Assembly: GCF_947172395.1 (NCBI RefSeq)
Contig: NC_069098.1
Span: 3,403,001-3,467,000, forward strand
Direction: 5' to 3'
Length of the DNA: 64,000 nt
From: Bicyclus anynana
Taxonomy: Eukaryota > Arthropoda > Insecta > Lepidoptera > Nymphalidae
The notes beneath the pieces are model-generated. The model was not told where the DNA came from and searched no databases. It saw only the letters and a list, made by a program, of their open reading frames with translations. This document shows positions 19,520 to 31,773 of this stretch, piece by piece. The number at the start of each line of letters is the position of its first letter. Within the stretch, counting starts at the first letter, position 1. A program made the translations under genes and the position numbers.

Positions 19520-20224
19520 GACTCCACTGTAGTTCAGACACTAATAAAATAATTATAAGTTACAGATACTGCTAACCTTTTAATAATTAGCTACACGAAA
19601 TATTATACCACTAATTAAAAATGAGAACAATGAAGACATAAGACAATCTTCGCTAGGTTTAAACTATTTAATGTCAATTAAATAATTATTAAGTAATTAC
19701 TTTTTCCAATAATAATAAACCAACAATTACTGCAGTAATTTATGAAACACGTCCTTTCGAATAACAATTTCGAATTTAAGTGGGTAAGCGAGATACGAAA
19801 TGATTATGTTTTAATTTGTGTAGGTACTTATATAGAATACGTTTTTAGTGATTCTCTTTCTGATAGCGACCAGATAGTTATCGAGTAGGTTCACTGGCAG
19901 TTTATGTTAGTACTTATTATATACTTTATTATATAATAAGTACTAAATTAGGTTACGTAGCAATATGTAGGTATGGTAGTAGAATATTGATATAATTTTA
20001 TACAATACGTGACCAGTATGCGCCGCTATTGATATTTATGATCCAAATTCCGAAGAGTCAGTCCATAACAAGCCTACACTATAGTAGTGATCTAACATGA
20101 ACACTAAGCGAGATACGAAAGAGGTAATTATGTATTACTTTGTATAAGTATATAGAATACGTTTTCCTGATTCTCTTTCTGATAGCGTCCAGATAGTTAT
20201 CGAGTAGACACACTGTCAGCTCAG

Positions 20225-20530
20225 GAGCTATTCGATGTCATACCACCTTCGCCTTTTTACCATCGCACCGCAAGACATCGGGTGGGTTTTCATCTCTATG
20301 TTGTAGATGTCCCTAGGACCCGTACAAAACGCTTTGCGTCTTCTTTTCTCTTACGCACGGCTAAGGTTTGGAATACCCTTCCCAAGTCTGTTTCCTGAAT
20401 CTTATAACCTGGGTATCTTCAAAACAAGAGTAAATAGGCACCTTCAAGGCAAGCGTGTCCCATCTTAGACTATATCTACACTTACCATCAGGTTAGATCA
20501 TGGTCAAACGCGAGCCAATTTGCATTAAAA
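20225..20530 (+). repeat. LINE 3' end
   Basis: Encodes a KRFASSFLLRTAKVWN-like stretch, then FKTRVNRHLQGKR and a stop, followed by a short tail and an A-run at 20527. It shares its C-terminus with the fragment at 3005-3175. No reverse transcriptase motif remains. Confidence 0.65.
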
Positions 20531-20571
20531 AAAAAAGAAGTCCTGTTAATAAATGTTTTTATTAAAGTATT

Positions 20572-20852
20572 CCTCATTATCAACCTATATTCGGCTCACT
20601 GCTGACCGACCAGTTTAGTCCACCACGCTGGCCCAATGCAGATTGACAAACTTCACACACACAGAAAATTAAGAAAATTCTCAGGTATGCAGGTTTTCTC
20701 ACGATGTTTTTCCTTCACCGTTTGAGTCACGTGATATTGAATTTCTTAAAATGCACACAACTGTAAAGTTGAATCCCGGACCGGATTCGAAATCACATCC
20801 TCCGGAAACGGAGGCAGAGGTCATATCCACTGCGCTATCACGGCTCCTTATC
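20572..20852 (-). mobile_element. SINE family A with 11-bp target duplication
   Basis: Near full-length reverse copy including the tRNA-like head (CACTGCGCTATCACGGCTC). Direct repeats ATTAAAGTATT at 20561-20571 and 20853-20863 mark both ends. Confidence 0.85.
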
Positions 20853-21259
20853 ATTAAAGTATTACCGGACTTAAAATTAGGTAATTTATATAATTTTATA
20901 GACCACGTGACCAGTATGCACGGCACATCCATAACTCTTTGACATTTATCATCCGAAGAGTCAGTTCATAACGATTCGAGTTCGATAGTACAGATCGAAA
21001 ATAAACATTAAATAGGTAAAAAAATATTGAGAAAGTCACTGTAAGTGTATTATAGGGTAACTATATAATATGATAAGATAACATTTTGTAAGTGGATATT
21101 ATATCATTGCTTTTTGATAGTTACGTTATCAGCTAATGACCCTGACTCTGAATTTTTATCTACTAATAATATACAATATTATACACCTACTTATTATTGA
21201 ACATGACTATCAATTGTCAGTAAAACAACATTTATTAGGTACATGATCTTCGTATAGAC

Positions 21260-22355
21260 CAGTGATTCCCAAAGTGGTCTATATCGACCCCCAGCGGTCT
21301 ATGACAACCTGCAAGGGGTCTACGTCAGCGAAAAAAAATTTGGAGGTCCATGAAATGAAAATGGGGGTCCACGATAGTGGATCTTAACACATATACTGAT
21401 AGTACCTATTTACTTACATCTATCTTATATCTTTATTATTAAAGCATCAAGTTCATCCTTCTCACTAAAAATATTGAGTTAATGCTTATGTTATTTTATT
21501 TATAGTTTATTTTATGTATATTTAATGTTACGTATATTTTACATAACAGATACAAAATTTGATTTTGAGTAGTTTTAATTTAAATTCAATTAATAAATGA
21601 ACTTAATTTAAAAAAAATTATAAATTAACATGTGTTTTTATTTTAAGTTTTTAACATTAAAACTTCACTACAGTTAGAAATTTACAGGAAATCAATATCA
21701 GCTAAGTAGGGGGTCTACCCAACACGGAAAAACATATGATTTTAAACTTATTTCGTGGTTGTTCATTATGAATGTTATTTAAACGGGTACATACCACGAT
21801 AAAACGACGAGATTTTTATTGTCGATATTTCGACCCAGTTGCATGGATCGTGGTCACGACGGGACTGAAGTTGCGAGATGAGAAGTGAAGTCAGCTGTTA
21901 GGGGCAGAATCGATCTACCCTCTTTCTTGTTCTTTTTCTTTTTTCAACAACCTCGCGTTTTTGGCTGTTTAGGCAAACCACACTCACGACATCGCTCTTG
22001 TTATTATGCGTATCGCGGCGCCCTCTTGGTTTGCACAATTCTACTACCGGGTTCCACTCGCTGGCTAGTTTGAAACCATCTTCCCGATTGAAATTTTTGT
22101 ATTTTCGAATTTCAATGGCTTCTCGAACTACTCGGGGTATATAGTGGCGGTCCGTGGAAATCAACCATCCTAACAGCTGACTTCACTTCTCATCTCGCAA
22201 CTTCAGTCCCGTCGTGACCACGATCCATGCAACTGGGTCGAAATATCGACAATAAAAATCTCGTCGTTTTATCGTGGTATGTACCGTTTAAATAACATTC
22301 ATAACGGAAAAACATGGCAAGGGGTCAACGTCACAAAAAAGTTTGGGGAACTCTG
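21260..22355. mobile_element. Non-autonomous hAT transposon
   Basis: Ends CAGTGATTCCCAAAG and GTTTGGGGAACTCTG are imperfect terminal inverted repeats of hAT type. They are flanked by an exact 8-bp duplication GTATAGAC (21252-21259 and 22356-22363) that fits the hAT consensus nTnnnnAn. There is no transposase; the interior is AT-rich and carries a nested Penelope-like insert. Confidence 0.85.
21736..22303 (-). mobile_element. Short Penelope-like element with inverted terminal arms, nested in the hAT
   Basis: Flanked by a 12-bp direct repeat ACGGAAAAACAT (21724-21735, 22304-22315). Two arms of about 135 bp (21766-21902 and 22169-22303) are inverted copies of each other; a 30-bp single-copy extension (21736-21765) lies outside the left arm. 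The middle encodes, on the minus strand, DRHYIPRVVREAIEIRK and NFNREDGF, which I recall from the region after the GIY-YIG endonuclease at the C-terminus of Penelope-like ORFs. Inverted pseudo-LTRs, a one-sided extension and a variable-length duplication fit that class. Confidence 0.6.
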
Positions 22356-22499
22356 GTATAGACTACAAGTCCTTGGAAATAATTAACCTGTGAAATGAAC
22401 CAACGTGAATAACGCTTAGAAGGCTGTTACTATATCATAAAATAACTCTGAACACCATGCCGTCATTTCTGAGCGGTACTTTTCTTATATATATTCAAC

Positions 22500-22756
22500 A
22501 TCATCGTCATCATTAACAACCCATATTCGGCTCACTATTGAGCACGAGTCGCCTCTCAGAATAAGAGGGATTAGGCTAATAGTCCACCCCACTAGCCCAA
22601 TGCGTATTAGCAGGTTTCCACACGATGTCTTTCCTTTACCGTTTAAGGCAAGTGATATTAATGCACATAACTGAAAAGTCGGAGGTGCATGCCCCGGACC
22701 GGATACGAACCTACGCCCTTCGAATCAAAGGCAGAGGTCATTGTGCTATCACGGCT
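22500..22756 (-). mobile_element. SINE family A, internally deleted
   Basis: Reverse copy with the tail side (CCCATATTCGGCTCACTATT) and head side (GTGCTATCACGGCTTTTT) kept but with a gap in the body. No clear target duplication. Confidence 0.7.
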
Positions 22757-23314
22757 TTTTGATAACATGGTAATGTACCTAATGATAAAATTTTATAATG
22801 CCTTGTCATTTTTGAAAAAGTTGTAAGTTAAAGTGAAAGCACGCCGTTGAGGGCGAAACAATGTATCTTCATTACAATTGTAGTCATCTCGGCTTCATGT
22901 AAGTAAATCTATAGTATTAACATTAAGACAGCCAATGTATTATCACCTAAGTTGCCGAATGCTACATAAATAAACAAATGTTTCGATTATTTGATTGATT
23001 GATGGATTGATCGTATGATCAATCATTAAGATTGAACATTTGTTAATGAAATTGACATACACTGCAATTTTAACACAATCTGTAAAATTTTATGACCGCG
23101 GAGTATCAGCACCATAACATTGCATTGACTCTGTAATTTAATTCAGCAGTATTAATTATATTTTTTTTAGTTTAATCAACTATTTCATTAATCATAATTA
23201 ATTAAAATTACAATAATAATTATAATTAATTAGGCAATTGAATCTTATTAACAATCACACCGTCTAATCAAAACACTGCAATGCAAGCAATGTTTCTTAT
23301 AGGAAGTACAGATT

Positions 23315-23396
23315 ACTTTAGTATTCTAGTCGAGTACGAACAATTTTTGGATTTACCGCCCAAAAATCGTTCGTACTCGACTAAAATACTAAGTCC
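23315..23396. repeat. Long near-perfect hairpin (33-bp stem, 9-nt loop)
   Basis: Left arm 23318-23350 and right arm 23360-23392 are reverse complements with two mismatches. Both mismatches are A.C on the plus strand and become G.U pairs on the minus strand, so a minus-strand RNA would be paired along all 33 positions. The loop is ATTTACCGC. It may be a pre-miRNA-like or hairpin RNA, or the core of a MITE. Confidence 0.5.
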
Positions 23397-24774
23397 GAAG
23401 TAGGCCTTAAAGATGAACTTTCTAGTACAAGCATCATACCCAAATTCTTGAATTACTCCTACGAACGCAGTGTAAATTCAAAGAGGAATGGCCACCGGCC
23501 CATACAACGCCTGCCCAGGGAACCTAGGTATACCCCCGTGTAAAAGTACATGGATGGATAATATGATGTAATAAGTAAATATCTAGTTAAATAATAGACT
23601 TCGTAAAAGAATGTTTCTTAGAGACAAATAATTTTTTTTATTACTTTTGCAAATTGTTCGCCGGTGTAACCAAAATGGCGAAGTAACTGTGTAAATTATT
23701 TTTTTCTGTTACCAAGAAGCTGTGAACTGTGTAAATTATTTTTTTCTGTTAACAAACAAGAAAACGAAATAACAAATCAATCATAAGGCTGTATGGTCAA
23801 CGACTTGTCCCCGTTGTGGACAAATTAAAGATGAATTAAAAATGTCGAAAAACGTTGTAGCTAACTGTTTTTGATAAAGTAATGTATTAAAGTAGAATGA
23901 ACAAGATTTTTTTAGATATAAGTAAACTACCAGGTTGTTAGGGTAGGCCTGGGCCGGGGATGACCATTGCCCTTTGGTTGAATCAAGAATAGATTGCGCG
24001 GTAGTCAGGTAATATCAGTGTTATTGAATAAAACCCATTAATTTTATTTTTTCAGACATTTATTGAGCCCTTCTTTTAGAAAGTTATATATAGTCCTATA
24101 GATTATATACAAAAATATTCTTAATAAGTCATAACAGCATATAAAGTCTTTTATAAACAAAACATATATAAAAATAATTAATTTGATTTTTATAATAATA
24201 TAGCACCCATTTTATAATTTTCATTAATCATTAGATTCGATTGTTAGGGATTAAACTTTACCTTATTTTTATTTTTTACTGTTTCTTTATTCGATTTCGC
24301 TGATTGTAAACGTCTGTACTTATTTATATACATAAAAGATACATTATAGTCTTACTTACTAAAATGATTACATTTAATTTTGTAGTCGCTTGTATATTTT
24401 TCTGCAATTATCAATTCTTGGGCTCACAACAATGTTTAATAGTTACTCAAATTATTATTCCAACAGATATTAACCCCGGGTCTCTATTGCACCATTGTCC
24501 ATAAAGCCCAAAGAGTAAATTAAAGTATAGGGTAATAAAGCCTTATTGCATTAATTCCCCAAAGTCAAATATTCTTTTTAATTATTTGTGGTGCGTATTA
24601 CACTAATACGATTACAGCTATGAAACATAGATACTATAGAGACAGTTTTTATAATCGCATTAGATCGTAGATCATATACTTTGACAGAAAAGTAACGTCT
24701 AGCAAGGCAGGTCCTATACAATAATTGGTCTGAGCATATAGGTATACTTTATCGTTTTCTAGATAACAACAAAC

Positions 24775-27700
24775 TTAACAATACTTGTCTTTCAGATCTT
24801 TTCTCAAGACCTTCCCCGCGGAAGACCTTGGTATACTATCTATTATCAAAAGGTCGTCTATCCGTTTGTAAGACGCCACTTTATCGGCGACGAAATCACA
24901 GAGGTCTTTGGCACTAGCACTTTTTCCAGGTTTAAGAGACACGAAGGCTTTTGGTGATTCCCCTTTTGTATTGTGAGGCACTCCTATAACTGCTGCATCG
25001 CTGACCGCTGGGTGATCTCGGAGTACAGCTTCTAATTCCGCTGGAGGGACTTGGAAACCTTTTACCTGTAATAAAATTGTAATATTAATTGTTTAAATTA
25101 AAATCAAATGATCACAATATTCTTATAAGACCACAAACTCATCCCAATCCATTTTATCCCAAGACATTGGATCAGACAGGTCAAAGGGATCGAACAAACC
25201 CCTTAATAATATCGATAAAATAATGTGTTTTTGGAATATATTTTAAATCCATGAGTATTTAGATATGAAATGACTTTTTGCCTGGACAGTTTTACTTTTG
25301 GCAAAGCATAATCAATAAGTTAATTAACTATTATTTTGTGATGGCTGTTGATTCAGCTAATCAAATTTTTGTCGAGTTTTAGATAGAAATTTAACAGGGG
25401 GTCCACCGGAACCAGTTAAATTAGAAAGTCGTCTATGAGAAAAAAAAGTCTGGGAACCTCTGCCCTAGATGAATGGTTATCAGTTTTTAACATAATGGTT
25501 ACCTTAATCAACTCTTTTAATCTATCGCAAACTTTGAGTATTCCATTTTCATCTGCCGTGGCCAAGTCGCCTGTTCTGAAAAAGCCATCTTCAGTGAACG
25601 CGTCCGCATTGGCTTCAGGATCGTTCCTATAGCCTTTCATAACTTGGGGCCCTTTGACTAATAGCTCACCCATCTGAAAATATTTATTTTACTTAAATTT
25701 AAATATTTCAACAAAACATCAACCTTACCGAATATTTCACAGCGGCTAGTTGCCACGACTGGTGACAGAAGGGCTGGCTCATTTTTTGCACAAAGGATCA
25801 ACCTGGCTGTCCAGCGCGGAAATGCAGCCAATATTCTTGCCACCATTCCACGTGGGCATGATTTGTATAGTTATTAGGATAAGACAGCTTAAGTTCCTTA
25901 TTATATTATTTCTTAATAAAAAAAGATAAGAAAAAAAACTATACATATATGGAACATACAAAATGTATAATATATATGGAACATGAAAAAAGTCTAAAAA
26001 ATCAATTCTACTTAATTGTCTAAAAAATATGTTAGGAAAAATGTCCGATGCCTCAACCACCAAAACTCATGTAGTACGAATAGAAGCATCAAACACTTAG
26101 GTCAGTATTGTGCTGAATGAACCAAGCAAATAAAGCTCTATTACAGCGCTGATTTTCAGCTGTTCAGGGTAACAGGTAATCTAGGTGACACCACACATAT
26201 AAATCTATCTATGTAACAAGCCCCTGTAGCCAAGTGACACTTCGATTCTCTTTCTACGATCGCAAACGTTTCGAAAACTAGAAAAATGTTTAAGAATGAC
26301 ATATATTGATCACGTGACCTGTCGATAGCAAATGTCATTCCCATACATTTTTCTAGTTTTCGAAGCGTTTGCGATCGCAGAAAGACAATCGACGTCCCAC
26401 TTGGCTACGCAAGCTGACACGATAGGTTACTTACTATAGAGAGAGAAACGAATTCAAAACTCGCATAACAAGTCAAATTATAAAAACATCATCCCAGAAT
26501 AGCGCTACATACCACATATAAATTACTAGCTCACGCCACGCAGTTTCACCAGCGTGGTTCCCGTTCCCGTATGAATACAGGGATATTGTATAGCCTATAG
26601 CCTTCCTCGATAAATGGGCTATCTAACACTGAAAGAATTTTTCAAATCGGACCAGTAGTTCCTAAGATTAGCGCGTTCAATCAAACAAACAAACAAACTC
26701 TTCAGTTTTATAATATTAGTATAGGTAAGTTACATACCTGATTAGGGCCTAAATTTTTAAGTTCCATATCAACAATCCTCAGCTCAGTGTTGGGTACGGC
26801 ATTACCAATGACGTCGTAATCTTTAATATCCTTGTGACCCAAAGCTACGCATGGTGAGGTCTCCGTTAGACCGTATCCTTGGTTGTAACGAATGTTGCGC
26901 TAAAAAGAAGTTATAAAAAAACATCAATAATTATTATACAGGGTGGTCGGGGAGTTGACGTTCAAAGCTAAAATTTGGATGCCTTGTAACGAGGAGTATC
27001 CGAATTATCCTCATGTATATTCTATTTGTACATGTATATTATATTTCTATTTTTATTTGGAAATTGATAGAATTTTTTTTTTATGATTTTTCCGCAATTT
27101 TGACCTAACGCTGGCTTATAATTTTTTTCTCATTGTACTGAGCACTTTTCGTTGGTTTTGTAGATAATATAATTAAGAACCATACTCTGGATCATAAAAT
27201 ATCATCAGGATTATAAAAAAAATAAATAGCGGACGCCCGCAAAATCAACCGCCCTTGGACCTCTTTAATCTGGCCTTGTTGTAAAATCCTCCTTGCCAAA
27301 TTTAATTTTTGTAGGTAATGGTTTTCAAACTTTTGTGGTGAGTGATCCTTCGCTTACAATACCAGCCAAAGCTCCACGATTTTATCTACTTAGTTCCCGT
27401 TGCCGTAAGGATACGGGGATAAAATATAGCCTATAGCACCCAGGCATAGTGCAGCTTCCCAAAAGTATAAATTTAAATTAGATTAGATGCTAAAATCAAT
27501 TACAGAAGATAACATAATCTCACATTTCATGACTAGACCACCGATTTGGATGGGATTTGCTATAGAGATAAATTGACCCTTGGAGCAGAACATTTTTAGC
27601 AGTCCTTGAGCGAACGATTTGCAATTTTAAATCGATATTCGATCGGTTGATATGGAAACGTTATAAAACAGTATTTTTATATTCTGCTTCTATCTGTGCC

Positions 27701-30700
27701 TGTTTGGTTTCATAGAATACCAAAAAAAAATTATAAATAAATTAAATATATTTGAAAGAGTTGCCGCATACCTGAACTTTATCCAAAAACCTCTCGACAT
27801 CAGTGGCAGCCATTCCCGCCGCGCCGTTGATAACGCTATTTACGTGTCGGTAAATTTTGGGCGACGCTAGCGGATGGTTTGTCATGAGAAGTACTGAAAA
27901 TATACAAAACATAAACGTAATATCGCCACAAACGACACCAATTTGAATCTCTTCCAAGTTATTCCACTTCCATCTTGGACTGCATCGTTAAAAACATAAG
28001 GAAACTACGATGAAAAACGTTGTAGTGACTTGTTATTGAATCGTACCTACACAGAAATATATAGAACCGGCTTTTAGAACTAAATAATTACAACAAAGCA
28101 ATAGCTTCACAAGTTACGGGTTTCGATTTATGCCACCTGTATTATTGTCGGTAATTGTAGCAAAGGTTTTTTGCTTAGTTGAAACGAAATATATTGTCAA
28201 ATTTAAGCCACATGGGACATTGTGTTGAAAATTATCTTGTCTTATATTTATGTAAAAGGTTGCGCCTAAATACCAGGGAGACAAGCTCTGCAGAGGCACT
28301 CATCAAGGTGTGTGGTCCCTTTCTTAAATTTTTATTTTATAAGTTTTCGTTTAATTTTAATCTAGTCTTACGTTTTTTTTTAATTTATATTGTTTGTTAT
28401 TTGTTCGCTGTTGAGTAGACATTCCGCTAAACAAAACATTATTATTAAAACACTAGCGGACGCCCGCGACTTCGTCCGCGTGAAACTCGATGTAAACTTT
28501 TCTTTGCTATAAACCTCACGGAGCCCGAGATCTTTCGAACGAAATCGGTTCGTGCGTTCTGGAGTTATAGCGTCAGGAAGGAAAACCCGACTTACTTTTA
28601 TATAGTAGAAGATAAAATGTTAAGTACCCAATGGTGGTGCAACGAACAGCCAGTTAACCTTATAATTCTCGATCGTGTGTAGAAAGACCTCAGGCTGAAA
28701 CCTCGCCAATGTCACCAACTTGATGCCCTGACTCATCTTGTGAAACATTAACGCCGTGGCGGCATAGATGTGGAAAAAAGGAAGCACCGCCAGGACCACG
28801 TCTTGATGTGTCTCTGTAAAGTGAGAAACACAAAATATATTAACGGCCATATTTAAACTTACTTACTTAAAAAAAATATATATAATATAATCATTAATAA
28901 TAATCAATTTCCAAATAAAGTGGGACAAATTACTACTACTTAATGTTCTGTTTACTTTGAAGTAAATTGATGCTTTAATTTTAATCGATGTTTATAAATA
29001 TGGCCGTGGTTTTAGTTTGAGAGTTTCAGAGAACTCCAGACGATAAGATAATCCTAATATATACTTTTTATAGTCGTACTAAAAAGGTCACATTTTTAGT
29101 AGCGTAAATCAGAGGTTAAAAATCTTAGAACAGAATTATGCAAATGCTGCCTAATTATTATTGTAACTATTTATTATTTAGTTTACGCTTAAGACTTTAA
29201 TTATTACAAATATAATTAAAAACAAATATAGTTCATTACCTGTAGTGTCCTCGTGACATCTTATTATTGGGTTATTAAACTGTTCACAGTTACCCACAAT
29301 GTTCCTATGTGTTAATTCTACTCCTTTCGGCAGTCCTGTAGTCCCGCTTGAATATGGTAAAAAGCAAATGTCCTTGTAATCTCTTCTAACTTCTTTCAAA
29401 CACGTTAAATCTACATGAACGTCCTCACTTAATTCATTAAAAGCGATAGTTCCTTCTGGGATCGGTTCTCCGTTAGTTTTGACGACTATTATAGGTATAT
29501 TGACTTTTGCTATCTTTATAGCTTCTTTGACAACGTTAGTGAGTTCAGGTAGCGTCACTATGGCCTTGGCTTCAGACATAAGTAGCTGTCTTTGGACCTC
29601 CTCTGTAACGAGATATTAATTTGCATTCATATAATCAGCTTAAACATAATAGGTATGACAAAGCTGATTTACCGGAACTGTATAAATAAATTTATAATTA
29701 TTTATGAAAACTGTTTATTTTTTTCTATATTATCATGTTTATTTTATATTTCTTTGGTGTTTGTTCTGTTAAGTTTCACATAGAATTTTTGTGCCTGACT
29801 TAAGATGAATATTTAGCATTTATTTTTTTAAGAAGGATTCGAATGAGCAAAGGTCTTTTTTGTATGAAAAATTAAAAATCTCATAAATCGCAAATAGATT
29901 GCCTTAATACTCATGACCAAAGTACAACTAAATTTAATTGGCCAGCTTTAATTTAATTACCTACTCGCAATTGTTGTGATATTGTTTTGTCACTTACATG
30001 ATAATAGTAATTAATAACTTACGTGGCTTATAAACTGGATTGACTGTACTTATGACTCCACCAGCTTCTAGAATACCCATCGCAACTAGAGGAAAGTCGG
30101 GCACATTTGGTAACATAATCATCACTGTATCACCATCTCGTATTTTCAACTTTTTTCGAAGATTCGCAGCAAACGTATGAGATAATTTAAACGCTAGCTC
30201 ATATGTGTATCCTCTCCCAGTTTCTGCGCAAACCTGGAATGATAGTGTATTCCTATGTTTTACAACATTCACAGAACTGTTTGCAAGGGACACTTCTAGC
30301 TCCAAAATTCTTTATTATCGAAATAAGTAACACGTGCAATTAAATTGAATTTACGTTACATTTTAAAGATAAATATATCTATAAATATATCTAAATATAT
30401 ATATAAATCTGTTAAGAATATCTTCTAACGGGAAACAATAACAATGTTGTTGTTTAGTATGCTAATTTAAAAATGCTTTAAAATGAATGTTTGGGAATAA
30501 TATCATTTACGACTTAGTCATTCATTTAACTTACATATTTTATAACTACCTATGTTAAAAGTATTCTTATTTGATTATTTAATTAAGCAGATTTTGCATT
30601 ACGTTACGCAAACATATCTGAAGATTGTTAGCTTAACAAATTTTCGAGACGACTTCTTTCACAGAATTTTTTCGATTACTATAGACTTAAGAAATTTAAA

Positions 30701-30976
30701 ATATCATCAACATCATCATAATTTGTTAATTTTTTGTACTTTACAAAACTCATGAAATTCAAAACTTACCGCCATGGTTCTTTGGGGCCATTTATCCAAA
30801 TTATGCCATACATAATGGTACAATGTGTACTTTGGTATCTCTACGGTTTTGTATGGAGATTTGATAACTCCTTCTTGCGTCCAAACACTTTGGTTCCGTA
30901 TACTAACACTACACACGGAACCATTCTGCAACACCCTCAACGATTTGTTCGATGTTCTCAGAATCTTCGAAAACAT
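24775..30976 (-). CDS. Gene B: acyl-CoA synthetase, 4-coumarate-CoA ligase/luciferase-like, 8 exons
   Basis: Coding exons, minus strand: 30976-30770, 30233-30023, 29602-29240, 28813-28628, 27893-27772, 26899-26738, 25673-25503 and 25065-24775 (stop). They sum to 1713 nt, 570 residues plus stop, with every frame closed. Key motifs: YSSGTTGLPKGVELTHRN (about residue 224); PFFHIYAA; YGLTETSP; FFRTGDLATADENG and DRLKELIK; PRSSAGKVLRKDL with the C-terminal lysine. I start at the ATG at 30976 (MFSKILRTSNKSLRVLQNGS) by alignment with A; an in-frame ATG at 31009 would add 11 residues. The N-terminus has several basic and no acidic residues in its first 30, like a mitochondrial presequence; the end KDKYC is not an SKL-type signal. 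This is the most compact copy of the array. Substrate cannot be told. Confidence 0.92.
25730..25865 (+). pseudogene. Retroelement coding fragment in intron 6 of gene B
   Basis: Plus strand reads RLVATTGDRRAGSFFAQRI then LAVQRGNAANILATIPRGHD. The same protein text appears on the minus strand at 44377-44625. It is an orphan fragment of a repetitive ORF, likely a LINE; family not resolved. Confidence 0.5.
26226..26408. mobile_element. Foldback MITE in intron 6 of gene B
   Basis: Ends GTAGCCAAGTG and CACTTGGCTAC are inverted, and inner segments (TACGATCGCAAACG, TTTCGAAAACTAGAAAAATG) are mirrored on the right (CATTTTTCTAGTTTTCGAAG, CGTTTGCGATCGCAG). No target duplication recognised. Confidence 0.7.
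26526..26730 (+). repeat. Dispersed repeat (ACTAGCTGACGCCGCGCGGT family)
   Basis: Contains ACGCAGTTTCACCAGCGTGG, AGCCTATAGCCTTCCTCGAT and AATGGGCTATCTAACACTGA, ending TAATATTAGTATAGG. It matches the copy at 47936-48135 closely, and a reverse copy at 40240-40386. Confidence 0.7.
27213..27490 (+). repeat. Dispersed repeat (GGACGCCCGC family) in intron 5 of gene B
   Basis: Begins AGCGGACGCCCGCAAAATCA and shares CCGCCCTTGGACCTCTTTAA with the copy at 34913-35095. The later part carries the GGGGATAAAATATAGCCTAT words of the 26526 family. Confidence 0.55.
28453..28612 (+). repeat. Dispersed repeat (GGACGCCCGCGACTTCGTCC family)
   Basis: Starts CTAGCGGACGCCCGCGACTT in the spacer of intron 4 of gene B, ending about 15 bp before exon 4. 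Other copies at 55849 and 58168. Confidence 0.7.
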
Positions 30977-31552
30977 TGTCTTGGCTGTAATAGAAAACAA
31001 TGTGAACATATCAAATATTGTATTTAGTATCGGTACATCAATATTCTTCAGTAGTATTTACTTAGATAAAACTTATCTTGTAAAACGAGCCTGCAATAGC
31101 TAGACATGCCTCAACCACGGTCCAATCTGCACTATATTAAACTTTTTTTTTATTTTTAGAGGTCATAAAATTATATAATATGTATGTCTGGCTATTGCAA
31201 GCCCTTAGTCCATTGCGATAAGAGATTGTTTTGCAAATACTTATCCTAAGAAATCTTTTCGCAAACTATAATCGCTTCTTTAGTTCTTTTATCTTTGTAC
31301 TATCGAATGATAAAGCGGTAAATGCTACTTCAAAGCCTACCTGTCGAGTAAAATTATCTTCCTTTATTGTTTTATTGTTTGACCTTCTAGTGGACGCACG
31401 TGACTCCGTTCAAAAAAATATATTTTTCACAAATACCGTAAATACTGTTTTTTTAGGAATTAAACTATATTCTGTTCTAAGCTCCAATTTAATTCTATAC
31501 CAAAATTTATCAGACTTAATAATGTATTTTTAAATAAACCTACATTTAAGCC

Positions 31553-31773
31553 ACCATTCGCATGAACATTTTTTTAATGGGCATTAAAAAGCGTTCAAAT
31601 ATAATATGAAGTTAAATGTAGGTCTATTTCCAACGCCCAAAATTGAAAATGCAATGCAGCTCGAAAAAAGCGTCGCGTTTTTTAAACGCTGACGTGTGAA
31701 CATAGACTTGGGAATGCATTTGTTGTATTTGAATGTTTTATAAGCTGGTTATAAAAGCGCTCGTGCGAATGGG
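31553..31773. mobile_element. MITE of the ATTCGCACGAGAG family, diverged copy
   Basis: Ends CATTCGCATGA and TCGTGCGAATG are inverted. The interior has TCTATTTCCAACGCCCAAAA and ATGCATTTGTTGTATTTGAA, shared with the copies at 37763-37981 (inverse order) and 57345-57795. Confidence 0.7.

Larger units (their letters stand above)
19785..20990. repeat. Tandem duplication of upstream flank of gene A, second copy split
   Basis: Copy 1 (19785-20096) has, in order, TAAGCGAGATACGAAA, TATAGAATACGTTTT, GATTCTCTTTCTGATAGCG, CAGATAGTTATCGAGTAG, CGTGACCAGTATGC and CGAAGAGTCAGT. The same series recurs at 20105-20222 and 20877-20965. The gap in copy 2 is filled by a LINE tail and a SINE. Confidence 0.75.
19520..24774. 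other. Intergenic region between gene B (stop) and gene A (start)
   Basis: 5.3 kb holding the promoter side of gene A and the 3' flank of gene B. It has a duplicated upstream segment, a LINE tail, two SINEs, a hAT element with a Penelope-like insert and a long hairpin. From 23400 to 24774 I see only AT-rich sequence, apart from a tandem 30-bp duplication (AACTGTGTAAATTATTTTTT at 23683 and 23725). Confidence 0.6.

Noticed and set aside
24775..30976. Bioluminescent luciferase
   Set aside because: The ANL motifs are shared with all 4CL-like acyl-CoA synthetases; nothing in the sequence marks luciferin use, and the typical SKL end is absent.
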